A program made the position numbers and the translations under genes. A stretch of 64,000 bases of DNA from Vibrio tritonius (lineage in GTDB: Bacteria; Pseudomonadota; Gammaproteobacteria; Enterobacterales; Vibrionaceae). Each line of letters starts with the position of its first letter. Positions within the stretch are counted from its first letter, which is position 1. The stretch spans positions 1,488,001-1,552,000 of the forward strand of contig NZ_AP014635.1 of the NCBI RefSeq assembly GCF_001547935.1. Reading direction: 5' to 3'. Below the pieces are notes generated by a model that did not search any database, had not been told where the DNA came from, and saw only the letters and a list, made by a program, of their open reading frames with translations. Shown here in pieces: positions 36,756-45,913 of the stretch.

Positions 36756-37217
36756 ATGATTATCAGACAAGCAAACGTAAGCGAATTTGATGTAATTTAC
36801 GCACTCGGTTTTGATGTTTGGGGGGAGGGATTCTCTTTCCCTGACTATTTATCTCTGTGTCGTAGCAGTCAAAAATATCAACGTGGCACATGGTATGTAT
36901 TAACCCTAGAAGAGCAAATTGTCGCAGCTGCTATTATTTATGGTTGCGGACATTTTGGTTTAGGCACGGGCTTTTATGGGCTAGGGTCACTCGCCACTTC
37001 TCATTTGCACCGCCGCCAAGGGTATGGTGCTGCACTTACCAAAGCCATTGGCAAGATGTTGTTAGAACGACCAGAAACAAAAGCGATCTATCTACATAGT
37101 GATATTGATCCTCAGTTTTACCAGAAGCTCGGTTACCGCCGTATTGGTGGTTCACAATGCCTCTATCTAGCGAAAGAGCAACAATCTATGCCTGATACAA
37201 TTCCCGATTATTTTTAG
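36756..37217 (+). CDS. GNAT-family N-acetyltransferase
   Basis: 153 aa. Acetyl-CoA-dependent acyltransferase fold; the pyrophosphate-binding motif A is LATSHLHRRQGYGAAL (about 77-92) and the C-terminal FYQKLGYRRIG is the usual beta-bulge segment. The substrate is unknown. Preceded by GAGGA and, 16 bases upstream, the small membrane protein gene. A long hairpin separates it from the convergent ankyrin-like gene. Confidence 0.85.
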   Translation: MIIRQANVSEFDVIYALGFDVWGEGFSFPDYLSLCRSSQKYQRGTWYVLTLEEQIVAAAIIYGCGHFGLGTGFYGLGSLATSHLHRRQGYGAALTKAIGKMLLERPETKAIYLHSDIDPQFYQKLGYRRIGGSQCLYLAKEQQSMPDTIPDYF

Positions 37218-37240
37218 ATTGTAAAACGGTACTGAGAAAA

Positions 37241-37273
37241 CTACTTACATCGTTATCTAAGCGATGTAAGTAG
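37241..37273. terminator. Bidirectional terminator hairpin
   Basis: CTACTTACATCG (37241-37252) and CGATGTAAGTAG (37262-37273) pair perfectly, and the loop TTATCTAA can extend pairing. Between convergent genes; on the minus strand TTTTC follows. Confidence 0.75.
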
Positions 37274-37311
37274 ATTATATAGAATTGACAACTAGCTCGT
37301 TTAATAAAACC

Positions 37312-38475
37312 TTAAAGTCCTAACGCTGAACTTATTTGTTGTTTTTGTTCTTCCGATATTTTGAGTGAATTAAATAAATTTGCTAAGTGCGATTTTTTCT
37401 TTTCGCGATCTGTTAACTTTGCACCACTGTTAACTAAGGCAGTAAGTTTTTCCTTTTGTATTTCAAATTCATCATCATTATCCACTCTATTTAGTAATAC
37501 AACACTAATACCAAGTATACTCGGCATGCGTCCATCTTCGACATTAACATCCAAGCCTTTATCTATTAGTGCCGTAATCGTCGCTGGATCTTGAATTCGC
37601 TTGGAACTTAGGCATGAAATCAATAAGCTTTTTCTAGCTCTAGTATCAAGTGTCGAGATGTCTAGGTCAGGAAGAAGTGCACGTACCATTTCATCATTGG
37701 CGCCATTTTGGATCATTTCGGCAAGTAAAATCGGGCCATTTTCTCTGAGCTTGCTATTGGGGTCGATCGTAACTAAAGTATTGGCCAAAATCGAATCTTC
37801 CAAATTATCGGTAAAAGCTAACTGTGGCAGAATATGGAAATACATATCATCAAAAAGATAGCCGCTGTTAAATAGATAATCGATTTTTGACTTGCCAAGA
37901 CTCAAATCGTTGCTTCGCTGTATTAATTTAACAATGCTTTGGTAATTGGGGCTGTTGAGATTTTGAATATGGTCAACAATCAATCGGAAATTGACTAGGT
38001 TAGCATTTTCAGCTGCAACCATTAACGGAAAATCGTCATGTGTAGGTGCGGCATCGATGGTCATTTTGCGACTCAGTAAGCGTTCGATAAGCTTGGTATT
38101 ATTCTCTGAGATCGCCAAGTTTAATAAGGTCAATTGTGCACGCAGATCCTTTGCCCAATAATCAAGCGACTTTTGTCCAATAAAATCATTCCACTGAATT
38201 TTATCTAAATTAGATAGGCTATAACCATAGCGGTTTAGCTCACGTTCGACAATGTTGCTCCCCGCTAAATCACTAGTAAAAACAACATCTTGCTGTGGGC
38301 TTTCCTCGGTAGTTGCGAACGTATCGCTACTTAGATAGTCGTCATCGTTTGGTTGTTCATCGCTGTTAGCTGTAGCCGTAGTGGTTTGTTCTGGTGATGA
38401 TAAAGTTTGTGAAACACCATAGCCAATCACGCCAGAACCGATAGACGTGATAAGCAAAAGATAGGGCAACTTCAT
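37312..38475 (-). CDS. Exported or membrane-anchored ankyrin-like repeat protein
   Basis: 387 aa. Residues 1-25 are a signal peptide or signal anchor (LPYLLLITSIGSGVIGYGVSQ). Residues 30-75 are an acidic Thr/Ser/Asp-rich linker. Residues 110-375 contain ankyrin-like units: LTLLNLAISENNTKLIERLLSRK, FPLMVAAENANLVNFRLIV, ILLAEMIQNGANDEMVRALL, TALIDKGLDVNVEDG. It probably mediates protein contacts in the periplasm or at the membrane. I know no function. It is monocistronic. Confidence 0.65.
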   Translation of the reverse strand: MKLPYLLLITSIGSGVIGYGVSQTLSSPEQTTTATANSDEQPNDDDYLSSDTFATTEESPQQDVVFTSDLAGSNIVERELNRYGYSLSNLDKIQWNDFIGQKSLDYWAKDLRAQLTLLNLAISENNTKLIERLLSRKMTIDAAPTHDDFPLMVAAENANLVNFRLIVDHIQNLNSPNYQSIVKLIQRSNDLSLGKSKIDYLFNSGYLFDDMYFHILPQLAFTDNLEDSILANTLVTIDPNSKLRENGPILLAEMIQNGANDEMVRALLPDLDISTLDTRARKSLLISCLSSKRIQDPATITALIDKGLDVNVEDGRMPSILGISVVLLNRVDNDDEFEIQKEKLTALVNSGAKLTDREKKKSHLANLFNSLKISEEQKQQISSALGL

Positions 38476-38900
38476 TATTTAAGCCTTTCGTTATTTAGCT
38501 ATTTATATTATTGAATGCGAGCTTGAAGAGAATGCGATTCATTTTTATCTGGCGGACAATTTACAATAAAACCGTATGAAAGATAAATGTTTGTATTAAT
38601 TTATTACAATTAAATAACTGATAAATAGAATAATAATTTATTTTAAGCAAATTCTTATATAAGAAAATGAGGTGCTTTAACCAATATTGGCGTAATTGAT
38701 CATGCAATGCAGACGCTATTGCAAAGGGAGTCAGTTTGTGAATGTGCTGTAGATAATGGTATCCGTACCCCCTAACAGGATTAGGCAATAATCACTATGT
38801 TATAGGCTACTAACCTAACCGTTCTTACGGGCAAAATGAGATATGAACTTATTACAAGCATTCATCATTAATACCTAAGAATCAAAAAAGGGGATAGTCA
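38476..38900. other. AT-rich gap upstream of the YcjY-like hydrolase gene
   Basis: 425 bases with no gene I can support; a minus-strand open frame (38561-38788) lacks a family-like sequence. It contains the AraC-type site at 38776 about 110 bases before the hydrolase start. Confidence 0.4.
38776..38792 (+). promoter_or_regulatory. Candidate AraC-regulator site at the hydrolase promoter
   Basis: CAGGATTAGGCAATAAT occurs here and again, identically, at 41676 next to the AraC-family gene. TACCC precedes both copies. It is likely a binding half-site of that regulator. Confidence 0.5.
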
Positions 38901-39932
38901 ATGAAAAAGCTAATATACGTATTTTTATTAGCAATAACGAGCTTACCATTGGCAACGTGGGCTCAAGATATGTCCAATGGCGCTGATAATTTTTATACCA
39001 GCGATCAAGTGACTGTACAGAAAGTTACCTTTAAAAATCAGTATCAAATGAAAGTAGTGGGTAACCTCTTTATTCCTAAGTCGGTTAACTCAAACGAGCG
39101 TTATCCTGCGATTGTTGTTGGTCACCCTATGGGCGCGGTTAAAGAGCAAAGCTCAAACTTATATGCCACCAAATTAGCTGAACAAGGTTTTATCACACTC
39201 GCCATTGATCTCTCTTATTGGGGGGAAAGTGAAGGTAATCCGGGTCACCTTGTTTCACCAGAAATATACTCCGACGATTTCAGTGCCGCAGTTGATTTTC
39301 TGAGTAATCAACCCTTGGTAAATAAAGACAGAATCGGTGTTTTGGGGATTTGTGGCAGCGGTAGCTTTGTGATTAGTGCAGCTAAAATTGACCCAAGAAT
39401 GAAAGCAATAGCGACCGTCAGCATGTACAACATGGGGGCGGCGGCACGTAGTGGATTACACGGTTCTACCACATTAGAGCAGCGCAAAGCGATTATTCAG
39501 TCGGCAATTGAACAACGTTTTGTGGAGTTTAACGGTGGCGATAAAGTGTATATTCCAGGCACAGTGAACAAGTTAGATGACAACACTAACGCTATTCAAC
39601 GCGAGTTTTTTGATTTTTATCGCACGCCACGTGGTGCCTACACACCGAAAGGCGAGAAACCTGAACTGACGACTAAGCCGCTATTAAGTAGCATAGTGAA
39701 GTTTATGAATTTTTACCCTTTTAACGATATCGATACCATCTCTCCACGACCAATGCTCTTTATCACCGGATCGGTAGCGCATTCTCGTGAATTTAGTGAA
39801 GACGCTTATAAAAAGGCGGCTGAACCGAAGGAACTGTATATCGTCCCTGGGGCTGGACACGTCGACCTATATGATCGCGTTAACCTAATTCAATTCGATA
39901 AACTCACATCGTTCTATAAAAAGAACCTGTAA
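38901..39932 (+). CDS. Secreted alpha/beta hydrolase, YcjY-like
   Basis: 343 aa with a signal peptide (residues 1-21, cleavage after TWA). The hydrolase fold shows HPMGAVKEQSS, the nucleophile elbow LGICGSGSF with Cys rather than Ser (as in dienelactone hydrolases and E. coli YcjY), and a catalytic His in GAGHVDLYD. The sequence follows YcjY along its length, including YHTPR-like DFYRTPRGAY. The substrate is unknown; hydrolysis of an ester or lactone in the periplasm is likely. GGGGATA precedes the ATG. An O-acetyltransferase gene follows on the same strand. Confidence 0.85.
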   Translation: MKKLIYVFLLAITSLPLATWAQDMSNGADNFYTSDQVTVQKVTFKNQYQMKVVGNLFIPKSVNSNERYPAIVVGHPMGAVKEQSSNLYATKLAEQGFITLAIDLSYWGESEGNPGHLVSPEIYSDDFSAAVDFLSNQPLVNKDRIGVLGICGSGSFVISAAKIDPRMKAIATVSMYNMGAAARSGLHGSTTLEQRKAIIQSAIEQRFVEFNGGDKVYIPGTVNKLDDNTNAIQREFFDFYRTPRGAYTPKGEKPELTTKPLLSSIVKFMNFYPFNDIDTISPRPMLFITGSVAHSREFSEDAYKKAAEPKELYIVPGAGHVDLYDRVNLIQFDKLTSFYKKNL

Positions 39933-40026
39933 TTCCTGGTGGCTATCTGGTGCCCGATTTGGTTCGGGCACTATTTGTTTTATCCATTGATAACCTCACA
40001 GCAAAAAATATAAAAGAGATGCTTAT

Positions 40027-40593
40027 ATGACCTTGCCACAATTATTAGACCTGTTGAATTCCGGTGAGCTATTAAACGCCAGAAGTGAAGCGCATCAATG
40101 TATGTTAACTATTGCACAAGAGAGCCTAAAACTGACGGTGGAATTAAACAATGCTTATCATAGCCCTTCAGAGGTTCGTGATATTTTCGCCAAGCTAACT
40201 GGCAAACCGATTGATGAATCATTTGGTCTTTTCCCGCCGTTTTATACTGAGTTTGGTAAAAATATCACGCTAGGTAAAAACGTATTTATCAACTCCGGTT
40301 GTCGTTTTCAGGACCATGGTGGCATTACCATCGGCGATGGAAGCTTGATTGGTCACAATGTTGTGCTCGCGACCTTAAATCATGACTTAAATCCCGATAA
40401 CCGCGGCGCGATGATTCCTGCGCCCATTGTGATTGGCAAACAGGTATGGATTGGAGCAAATGCGACGGTATTGCCGGGTGTGTCAATTGGTGATGGGGCA
40501 GTGATAGCGGCTGGCGCAGTGGTGACTCACGATGTTGAGGCAAATACGGTTGTCGGTGGCGTTCCTGCCAAACTTATCAAAGCGATTGTTTAA
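40027..40593 (+). CDS. Hexapeptide-repeat O-acetyltransferase
   Basis: 188 aa, MaaA/NodL/LacA-type sugar O-acetyltransferase. A helical N-terminus (about 1-60) is followed by a left-handed beta-helix of hexapeptide repeats: [47 protein letters not shown] and [19 protein letters not shown]. The catalytic His is probably in the [10 protein letters not shown] loop. The acceptor is unknown. It lies 94 bases after the hydrolase gene, perhaps in the same unit. Confidence 0.88.
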   Translation: MTLPQLLDLLNSGELLNARSEAHQCMLTIAQESLKLTVELNNAYHSPSEVRDIFAKLTGKPIDESFGLFPPFYTEFGKNITLGKNVFINSGCRFQDHGGITIGDGSLIGHNVVLATLNHDLNPDNRGAMIPAPIVIGKQVWIGANATVLPGVSIGDGAVIAAGAVVTHDVEANTVVGGVPAKLIKAIV

Positions 40594-40645
40594 TCGGCTT
40601 AGATTTTCGAAGTCCTCTTGTTACACGATGTGATTAGTGTGATTT

Positions 40646-40677
40646 AGGATCCCCAAAGCGAATCTTTGGGGGATCCT
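40646..40677. terminator. Bidirectional hairpin between acetyltransferase and AraC genes
   Basis: AGGATCCCCAAAG (40646-40658) pairs with CTTTGGGGGATCCT (40664-40677) with one bulged G. Between convergent genes. Confidence 0.75.
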
Positions 40678-40691
40678 CATTCATGGCGAAG

Positions 40692-41615
40692 TTAAAGGGC
40701 TGAATTTCGAATTCGTTTGATGTCTTTCATTGGCGATAAACCAAATTGGCGTGAATACTCGCGGCTGAATTGACTGGGACTTTCATAGCCCACATGAAAC
40801 GCTGCGTTTTGCGCATCGAAGTGGTCGGTAATCATGAGCTTACGTGCCTCATTTAAGCGCAGGTTCTTCTGAAATTGAACGGGTGTCATCGATGTCAGCG
40901 CTTTAAAATGCTGATGAAACGTCGACATGCTCATGCCAGTGTCTTTGATCAACTCATCGATGGTGAAAGCCTGAGCAAAGTTATCTTTAATTCGATTCAC
41001 GATTTTTGCGACACGGTGAGAGTGGCTACCTTCCGTCACAACTTGGCGCAAATAAGGGCCTTGTTCACCAATCAAAAGATAAAAATACAGTTCTTTCTTT
41101 ATCAGTGGAGCCAAAATATCCACGTGCTCAGGGGTTTGTGTCAGTCGGACAAGACGAGCCATGGCATCCAATACCGCTGCAGAGATACCAGTAACGGCCA
41201 TTGGCTTAGGTGCGGGCCAAAGCTTTTGTTTAGGTAACGATTCATGAGCGATGAGTTCGGTTAATAAATTGAGATCCAACTCTAGGGTTAATCCCGCGTA
41301 AGGCGCTGATGGTTCGACATCTATGATTTGCGACACCACTGGAAGGTGTACCGCCGATACGAGCATTTTGTATTGGTCATAAAGAAAGGTTTCATCGCCA
41401 ATGAATGCTCGTTTACAACCTTGACCCAACATACAGATATTGGGCGCTAAAATGTAACTGACGGGTTCTGTTGGATTGTCACTCCGTATAAACCGCAAGC
41501 CCGGTACGACCGTTTCTATGCAGGCGTCATCTGGTGTTATAGAGAGAATCACATCTCTGATGGCGTTGGTATTTTCTACATCACTGGCGCTTCTGTTGTT
41601 CATTATTGATTCCAT
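40692..41615 (-). CDS. AraC-family regulator with AraC_N domain
   Basis: 307 aa (an ATG at 41603 is an alternative start). Residues about 25-180 are the AraC_N ligand domain (PF06719 type, with SYILAPNICMLGQGCKRAFIG and AGLTLELDLNLL). Residues about 200-300 are the two-helix-turn-helix AraC domain (FTIDELIKDTGMSMSTFHQHFK; AFHVGYESPSQFSREYSRQFG). A direct repeat of CAGGATTAG lies just upstream and the same motif precedes the secreted hydrolase gene, so it probably regulates itself and that gene. Such regulators often respond to aldehydes or other reactive compounds. Confidence 0.9.
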   Translation of the reverse strand: MESIMNNRSASDVENTNAIRDVILSITPDDACIETVVPGLRFIRSDNPTEPVSYILAPNICMLGQGCKRAFIGDETFLYDQYKMLVSAVHLPVVSQIIDVEPSAPYAGLTLELDLNLLTELIAHESLPKQKLWPAPKPMAVTGISAAVLDAMARLVRLTQTPEHVDILAPLIKKELYFYLLIGEQGPYLRQVVTEGSHSHRVAKIVNRIKDNFAQAFTIDELIKDTGMSMSTFHQHFKALTSMTPVQFQKNLRLNEARKLMITDHFDAQNAAFHVGYESPSQFSREYSRQFGLSPMKDIKRIRNSAL

Positions 41616-41675
41616 CTCATCTCACATCAAACGCCATCACTTTAACAAAGAGTGATACCTCAAGATATTACCCTG

Positions 41676-41705
41676 CAGGATTAGGCAATAATGAAACAGG
41701 ATTAG
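41676..41705 (+). promoter_or_regulatory. Tandem direct repeats upstream of the AraC gene
   Basis: CAGGATTAGGCAATAAT (41676-41692) and CAGGATTAG (41697-41705) start 21 bp apart, two helical turns, the geometry AraC-family dimers use. Located 61 bases and more before the regulator start and just after the MFS stop codon. Confidence 0.55.
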
Positions 41706-41711
41706 CACAGT

Positions 41712-42890
41712 TTAGCTATTCACCGATACGGGCTCGGCGTTAGCAGATTTATCCGTTATACCGGAAATAATCGCGAGAACGAGAGCGCCTGCGGAGAGCA
41801 ACCCGCCCGCCCAATTAGGCGATTGCAGTCCAAACCCTGCAGCAATCACAACCCCACCAAACCAAGCTCCCACGGCGTTACCTAGGTTGAAAAAACCAAT
41901 ATTAACGGCAGAAGCCAGAGTGGAAGCGCCTGCGGATTTGGCTTTATCCATTACCAACTTTTGAATCGGTGAAACCGTTGCAAACCCAAATGCTGCCATC
42001 AAGAAGATGCAGATAACTGACATCAATTGGCTTTGAACTGTGTAATTGAAGATAAATAGAACCACAGCTTGTGCGCCAAGAGTGATGTACAGCATTGGCA
42101 TTAAGGCTTTATCAGCAAATTTACCGCCGAGATGATTACCGACAAATAAGCCCAACCCAAACACCAGCATCAACCAAGTGACACTTGAACTACTAAAACC
42201 AGCTATTTGTGTCATCATAGGTGCAATATAGGTAATTGAGGTGAAAAAGGCACCAGGGCCTAAAATGGTAATCCCCATTGCCAGTATCACATTGATATTG
42301 CCAAAGGCTTTGAACTCTTGCGAAAATCGTTGCTCTTTAGGACAAGGCTGATGAGGAACCAAACGCCATACACTCGCGGCAGTTACGACACCAACAATGG
42401 CGACAAGAGCGAACGTCAAACGCCAAGTAATATGTTCACCAATCCAAGTACCAGCGGGTACACCCACCAAATTGGCAATGGTTAAGCCCATAAACATAAA
42501 CGCAATGGCTTGTACGCGTTTATTGGGAGCGACCAATTCCGCTGCGATCACTGACCCAATGCCAAAGAACACACCGTGAGCAAGGGAGGTAACAATTCGA
42601 CCAAGCAATGCAAACTCAAAATTTGGCGCGCAAGCGGTGATAAGGTTACCAGCGACAAACAGCATCATTACCGCAATCAGCATGGTTTTGCGCGAAATCT
42701 TTGCACCCAAAATAATCAAGGCAGGCGTGCCAAAGAAAACCCCTAGCGCGTAGGCAGTGGCTAAGTAACCCGCCACAGGAATCGTAATGTGAAATTCGTT
42801 AGCAATCGCTGGTAACAAGCCTGCAATTACAAACTCCGTAGTACCAATACCAAAGGCGCCAACGGCAAGCGCCCACAGAGCTAATGGCAT
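41712..42890 (-). CDS. MFS transporter, AraJ/YdhP-like DHA1 family
   Basis: 392 aa with 12 predicted membrane helices. The start LALWALAVGAFGIGTTEFVIAG (trimmed) and the helix-4 segment LGRIVTSLAHGVFFGIG are typical of the AraJ/YdhP/Cmr-type DHA1 drug:H+ antiporters. It probably exports a sugar or toxic compound; the substrate is unknown. It is on the same strand as, and downstream of, the LysR gene at 42999, 108 bases away, and upstream of the AraC gene. Confidence 0.88.
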   Translation of the reverse strand: MPLALWALAVGAFGIGTTEFVIAGLLPAIANEFHITIPVAGYLATAYALGVFFGTPALIILGAKISRKTMLIAVMMLFVAGNLITACAPNFEFALLGRIVTSLAHGVFFGIGSVIAAELVAPNKRVQAIAFMFMGLTIANLVGVPAGTWIGEHITWRLTFALVAIVGVVTAASVWRLVPHQPCPKEQRFSQEFKAFGNINVILAMGITILGPGAFFTSITYIAPMMTQIAGFSSSSVTWLMLVFGLGLFVGNHLGGKFADKALMPMLYITLGAQAVVLFIFNYTVQSQLMSVICIFLMAAFGFATVSPIQKLVMDKAKSAGASTLASAVNIGFFNLGNAVGAWFGGVVIAAGFGLQSPNWAGGLLSAGALVLAIISGITDKSANAEPVSVNS

Positions 42891-42998
42891 AAATCTCTCC
42901 TCAGTGTTTAATCATTTATTATGTTGTGAGGAGTGTAACGGTATTCCGCTGGTGGATAAACACGCTGTAGGTTCACTCATTGTAGAAAAAATGTCTAC

Positions 42999-43922
42999 CT
43001 AGTGGCTAAATAAGCCCTGTTTGGCACGCCGCAAGAGTTCATCGACCAGTAAGCGAACTTTGGGTACGAGCTCTTTACTGCAAGGCCAAAGAATATGCAA
43101 AGGAATGGGGGATGGCATGAGCTCAGGAAGTAAAGGTACTAAGGTTTGGTTTTCTATATGGTCTTTAACCATGCTCTCTGGCAACTGGACGATTCCCATT
43201 CCACCTAAACAGGCATTGAGTAAGGCGTCACCATCCCCAATTTGATGAAACTTTTCAGGGAGATAGCTAATAGGCTTCTCATACTCATCTTTCAGTTGCC
43301 ACGCTAATGGAGCTCTACAGCGGTAACCCATTAAACAGATATGATGGTGTAAATCCGCAAGGTTCTGTGGTGTACCATAACGTCGTAAATAAGTGGGTGA
43401 AGCACATAGATAGAGAGACTGTTCACTAAGACAACGAGACTTTAACTCATTAGTGCTTTTCAATTGGCTAAAACGTAAAACTAGGTCTAATCCCTCTTCG
43501 ATAGGGTCTACGAGTCGATCATGAAAAGAGAGTTCGAATAAAATATCGGGATAATGATGTGCAAAATCGGTAAGAATAGGCATCATCAAATGACGACCAA
43601 AAAACGCGGGCATGTCGATGCGAATGACTCCTGAAGGATTGTTTTTACGCCGACTTAACGAGTTTTCTGCCGAATCTAATATCTCTAATGCTGTTGTACA
43701 GCTGGTTAAATAGGCTTCGCCATCACTAGTAAGGCTCAGTTTACGTGTAGAACGATGAAAAAGTTTTGTTCCTAAACGTTCTTCTAATCGTGCGATGCTT
43801 TTACCCACAGCTGATTTAGTAATCCCTAGCTTTTCACTGGCTTCGGTAAAGCTTGCTGAATTCGCTGCAACCACAAAAGTGGTGATACCCCGTAGCGATT
43901 CGTCGGAATTGAATGTAGACAT
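42999..43922 (-). CDS. LysR-family transcriptional regulator
   Basis: 307 aa. N-terminal HTH (about 8-65) with FTEASEKLGITKSAVGKSIARLE; the effector domain (about 95-295) includes FELSFHDRLVDPIEEGLDLVLRF. It is of the same subgroup as the LysR at 35339 (both have a D-R-L-V/I-D segment). Co-oriented with and directly upstream of the AraJ-like transporter, which it may control. Confidence 0.9.
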   Translation of the reverse strand: MSTFNSDESLRGITTFVVAANSASFTEASEKLGITKSAVGKSIARLEERLGTKLFHRSTRKLSLTSDGEAYLTSCTTALEILDSAENSLSRRKNNPSGVIRIDMPAFFGRHLMMPILTDFAHHYPDILFELSFHDRLVDPIEEGLDLVLRFSQLKSTNELKSRCLSEQSLYLCASPTYLRRYGTPQNLADLHHHICLMGYRCRAPLAWQLKDEYEKPISYLPEKFHQIGDGDALLNACLGGMGIVQLPESMVKDHIENQTLVPLLPELMPSPIPLHILWPCSKELVPKVRLLVDELLRRAKQGLFSH

Positions 43923-44047
43923 ATAAGAAACGATTCCAAGTTAAGTGAAAGTATAATAGAGAAATATTCTACAGCAATAGAGAATCAGGTCTACTTAATG
44001 TAAAGCAATTGGCTATAAGAGGAAAACAACGAGTTTAAAAACTAAAA

Positions 44048-44101
44048 AGGACACCCACCTTTTATTCTGATGTAATAAAGATTGAAAAGGTGTCGTGTCC
44101 T
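44048..44101. repeat. RAYT-associated palindrome, copy A
   Basis: 54 bases bounded by AGGACAC and GTGTCCT with inner ACCTTT/AAAGGT arms around ATTCTGATGTAATAAAGATT. The copy at 46291-46344 has the same length and differs at only a few positions. Confidence 0.75.
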
Positions 44102-44160
44102 ATTTATTTTCGTGGTCCGTTGTTGTTTAAGAAAGGCGCTACCAAAGAGCGAGAGGGAAA

Positions 44161-44634
44161 ATGGTCTCAATAGAAAAATACAGTGTTAAAAGAAAATATG
44201 AAGCGAATTTACTCAGTGTTAAGCCTGAACAGAGTGAATTTACAGCGGGTAATATTAATGACGTTCTATCCTCGCTAAAGGAACATGAACATCCCCATTT
44301 AATTATCAATAACAGTGAAGTCGCTGGTTTTTTCCTTCTCGATTTGTTTTATACAGAAACTTATGGTTTTAGCAATTTAAAAGTTTTGGGGATTCGAGCG
44401 CTTTTAGTCGACCACCGTTTTCAAGGCCAAGGTGTAGCGACCAAAGCAATTAACTTGTTGCCTTCTTATGTCGACAACAACTATCCCGATTTTCAAGCTC
44501 TTCAATTAACGGTAAATTGCCGCAATAAAGCAGCGTATAACTGCTACTGCAAATGTGGTTTCGAGGATACTGGGGAGTTGTACCTTGGTGGTCCGGTTGG
44601 TCCTCAACATGTAATGCAGAGAAAAATCGTTTAA
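44161..44634 (+). CDS. GNAT-family N-acetyltransferase
   Basis: 157 aa. Acetyl-CoA motif A is LLVDHRFQGQGVATKAI (about 81-97), with NCRNKAAYNCYCKCGFEDTGE as motif B and the beta-bulge. The substrate is unknown. GAGAGG is near the ATG. It lies between a RAYT-type palindrome and the proline iminopeptidase gene (30 bases downstream), a possible two-gene unit. Confidence 0.85.
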   Translation: MVSIEKYSVKRKYEANLLSVKPEQSEFTAGNINDVLSSLKEHEHPHLIINNSEVAGFFLLDLFYTETYGFSNLKVLGIRALLVDHRFQGQGVATKAINLLPSYVDNNYPDFQALQLTVNCRNKAAYNCYCKCGFEDTGELYLGGPVGPQHVMQRKIV

Positions 44635-44664
44635 CAACACACCCTGAGAAGGACAACAAGACAA

Positions 44665-45615
44665 ATGACAAAACGTTACCCACCGGTTGAACCGTTTAAT
44701 TCGGGGATGTTAGAAGTAAGTGACGGTCACCGAATCTATTGGGAAGAAGTGGGTAACTGTGAAGGTATTCCTGCTATTTACCTTCATGGTGGGCCTGGAG
44801 GTGGCTGTGGTCCAGGCTCTAGACGATATTTCGATCCTAGTGCATATCGCGCTGTACTCTTTGATCAGCGAGGATGTGGGCGTAGCCTTCCGCTTGTCTC
44901 TGAATTTAACGCTAACCTGAGCTCGAATACAACGGATCACCTTATTGCTGATATTGAAGCATTGCGAGAGTATCTCAACATTGACAAATGGGTTGTGGTT
45001 GGTGGCTCTTGGGGAGTGACGCTAGGTCTTGTCTATGCACAACGTTATCCCAATCGGGTCATTGCGATGGTCTTAGGGTCGATAACAACTGGAACTCGTC
45101 GTGAAATTGATTGGATTACTCGAGATATGGGGAGGATTTTTCCCCGTGAATGGGAGCGTTTTTGCTCATTGGTGCCTGAGACAGAAAGAGAAGGCGATTT
45201 ATGTGCGGCATACGCACGACTTTTAGCCGATTCTGACCTTGAAGTTAGTCAACGGGCTGCACTCGAATGGTGCCGCTGGGAGGACACTCATGTTTCACTA
45301 ATGCCTGGTTGGGAGCCGTCACCGCGTTACCGTGATCCTCAGTTTAGTCTTATTTTTTCTCGACTAGTAACACACTACTGGAGTCGAGGTTGTTTTTTGA
45401 CTGATGGTGAGTTGATGGCGGGGATGCATTATTTAGAAGATATACCCGCTATTTTAATTCATGGGAGATGGGATATTTCAGGGCCGTTAGATGTGGCTTT
45501 GAATTTACACCGTGCTTGGTCAAACAGTGAGTTGTGGATTCTTGAAGAGGCAGGTCATGGTGGAATGGGGTTCTCTGAAGCGATGACCGCTGCTTTGGAT
45601 AAGTTTTGTGGGTAA
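44665..45615 (+). CDS. pip: Proline iminopeptidase
   Basis: 316-aa alpha/beta hydrolase (S33) that removes N-terminal proline from peptides. The oxyanion HGGPGGGCGPG, the DQRGCGRS motif, nucleophile GGSWG (Ser about 114), acid in HGRWDISGP (about 268) and His in EAGHGG (about 297) are all present. Typical length is 313-320. GAAGGACA precedes the ATG. It is 30 bases after a GNAT gene. Confidence 0.95.
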   Translation: MTKRYPPVEPFNSGMLEVSDGHRIYWEEVGNCEGIPAIYLHGGPGGGCGPGSRRYFDPSAYRAVLFDQRGCGRSLPLVSEFNANLSSNTTDHLIADIEALREYLNIDKWVVVGGSWGVTLGLVYAQRYPNRVIAMVLGSITTGTRREIDWITRDMGRIFPREWERFCSLVPETEREGDLCAAYARLLADSDLEVSQRAALEWCRWEDTHVSLMPGWEPSPRYRDPQFSLIFSRLVTHYWSRGCFLTDGELMAGMHYLEDIPAILIHGRWDISGPLDVALNLHRAWSNSELWILEEAGHGGMGFSEAMTAALDKFCG

Positions 45616-45689
45616 GCAATTGCGTTTTCATCCATTTACTTCGCCAGCTAAGTAAGCGTTAGCGAGTAGTAACGAGGATAGTAGCAACG

Positions 45690-45797
45690 AGGACACACAC
45701 TTTAAAAATTTTCGATCAGCTAAAGATGGGTAGGGGCTTTGCTCTTGTTCTTTAGCAGTGACTGAATAAGAAATGAAAAGTGTTAGGGTGTGTGTCC
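45690..45797. repeat. RAYT-associated inverted GTGTCC pair, copy C
   Basis: GGACACACAC (45691-45700) and GTGTGTGTCC (45788-45797) are perfect inverted copies about 90 bases apart, with TTTAAAA/GAAAAGTG inside. They lie between the iminopeptidase gene and the monooxygenase gene. Part of the family around the RAYT gene. Confidence 0.65.
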
Positions 45798-45913
45798 CTT
45801 ATAAATTTTCCTTATAAATTTCTCATAAATTGCAGGCATTTAATTTTATCTATCAATTATCTAGCGGCTTTTATATGATGTAAAACTCCATGAAACAAAG
45901 AGGATTATTATTC

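Noticed and set aside
38561..38788. A 75-codon minus-strand open frame upstream of the hydrolase
   Set aside because: Low-complexity AT-rich sequence with no good start signal; it overlaps the candidate AraC site.
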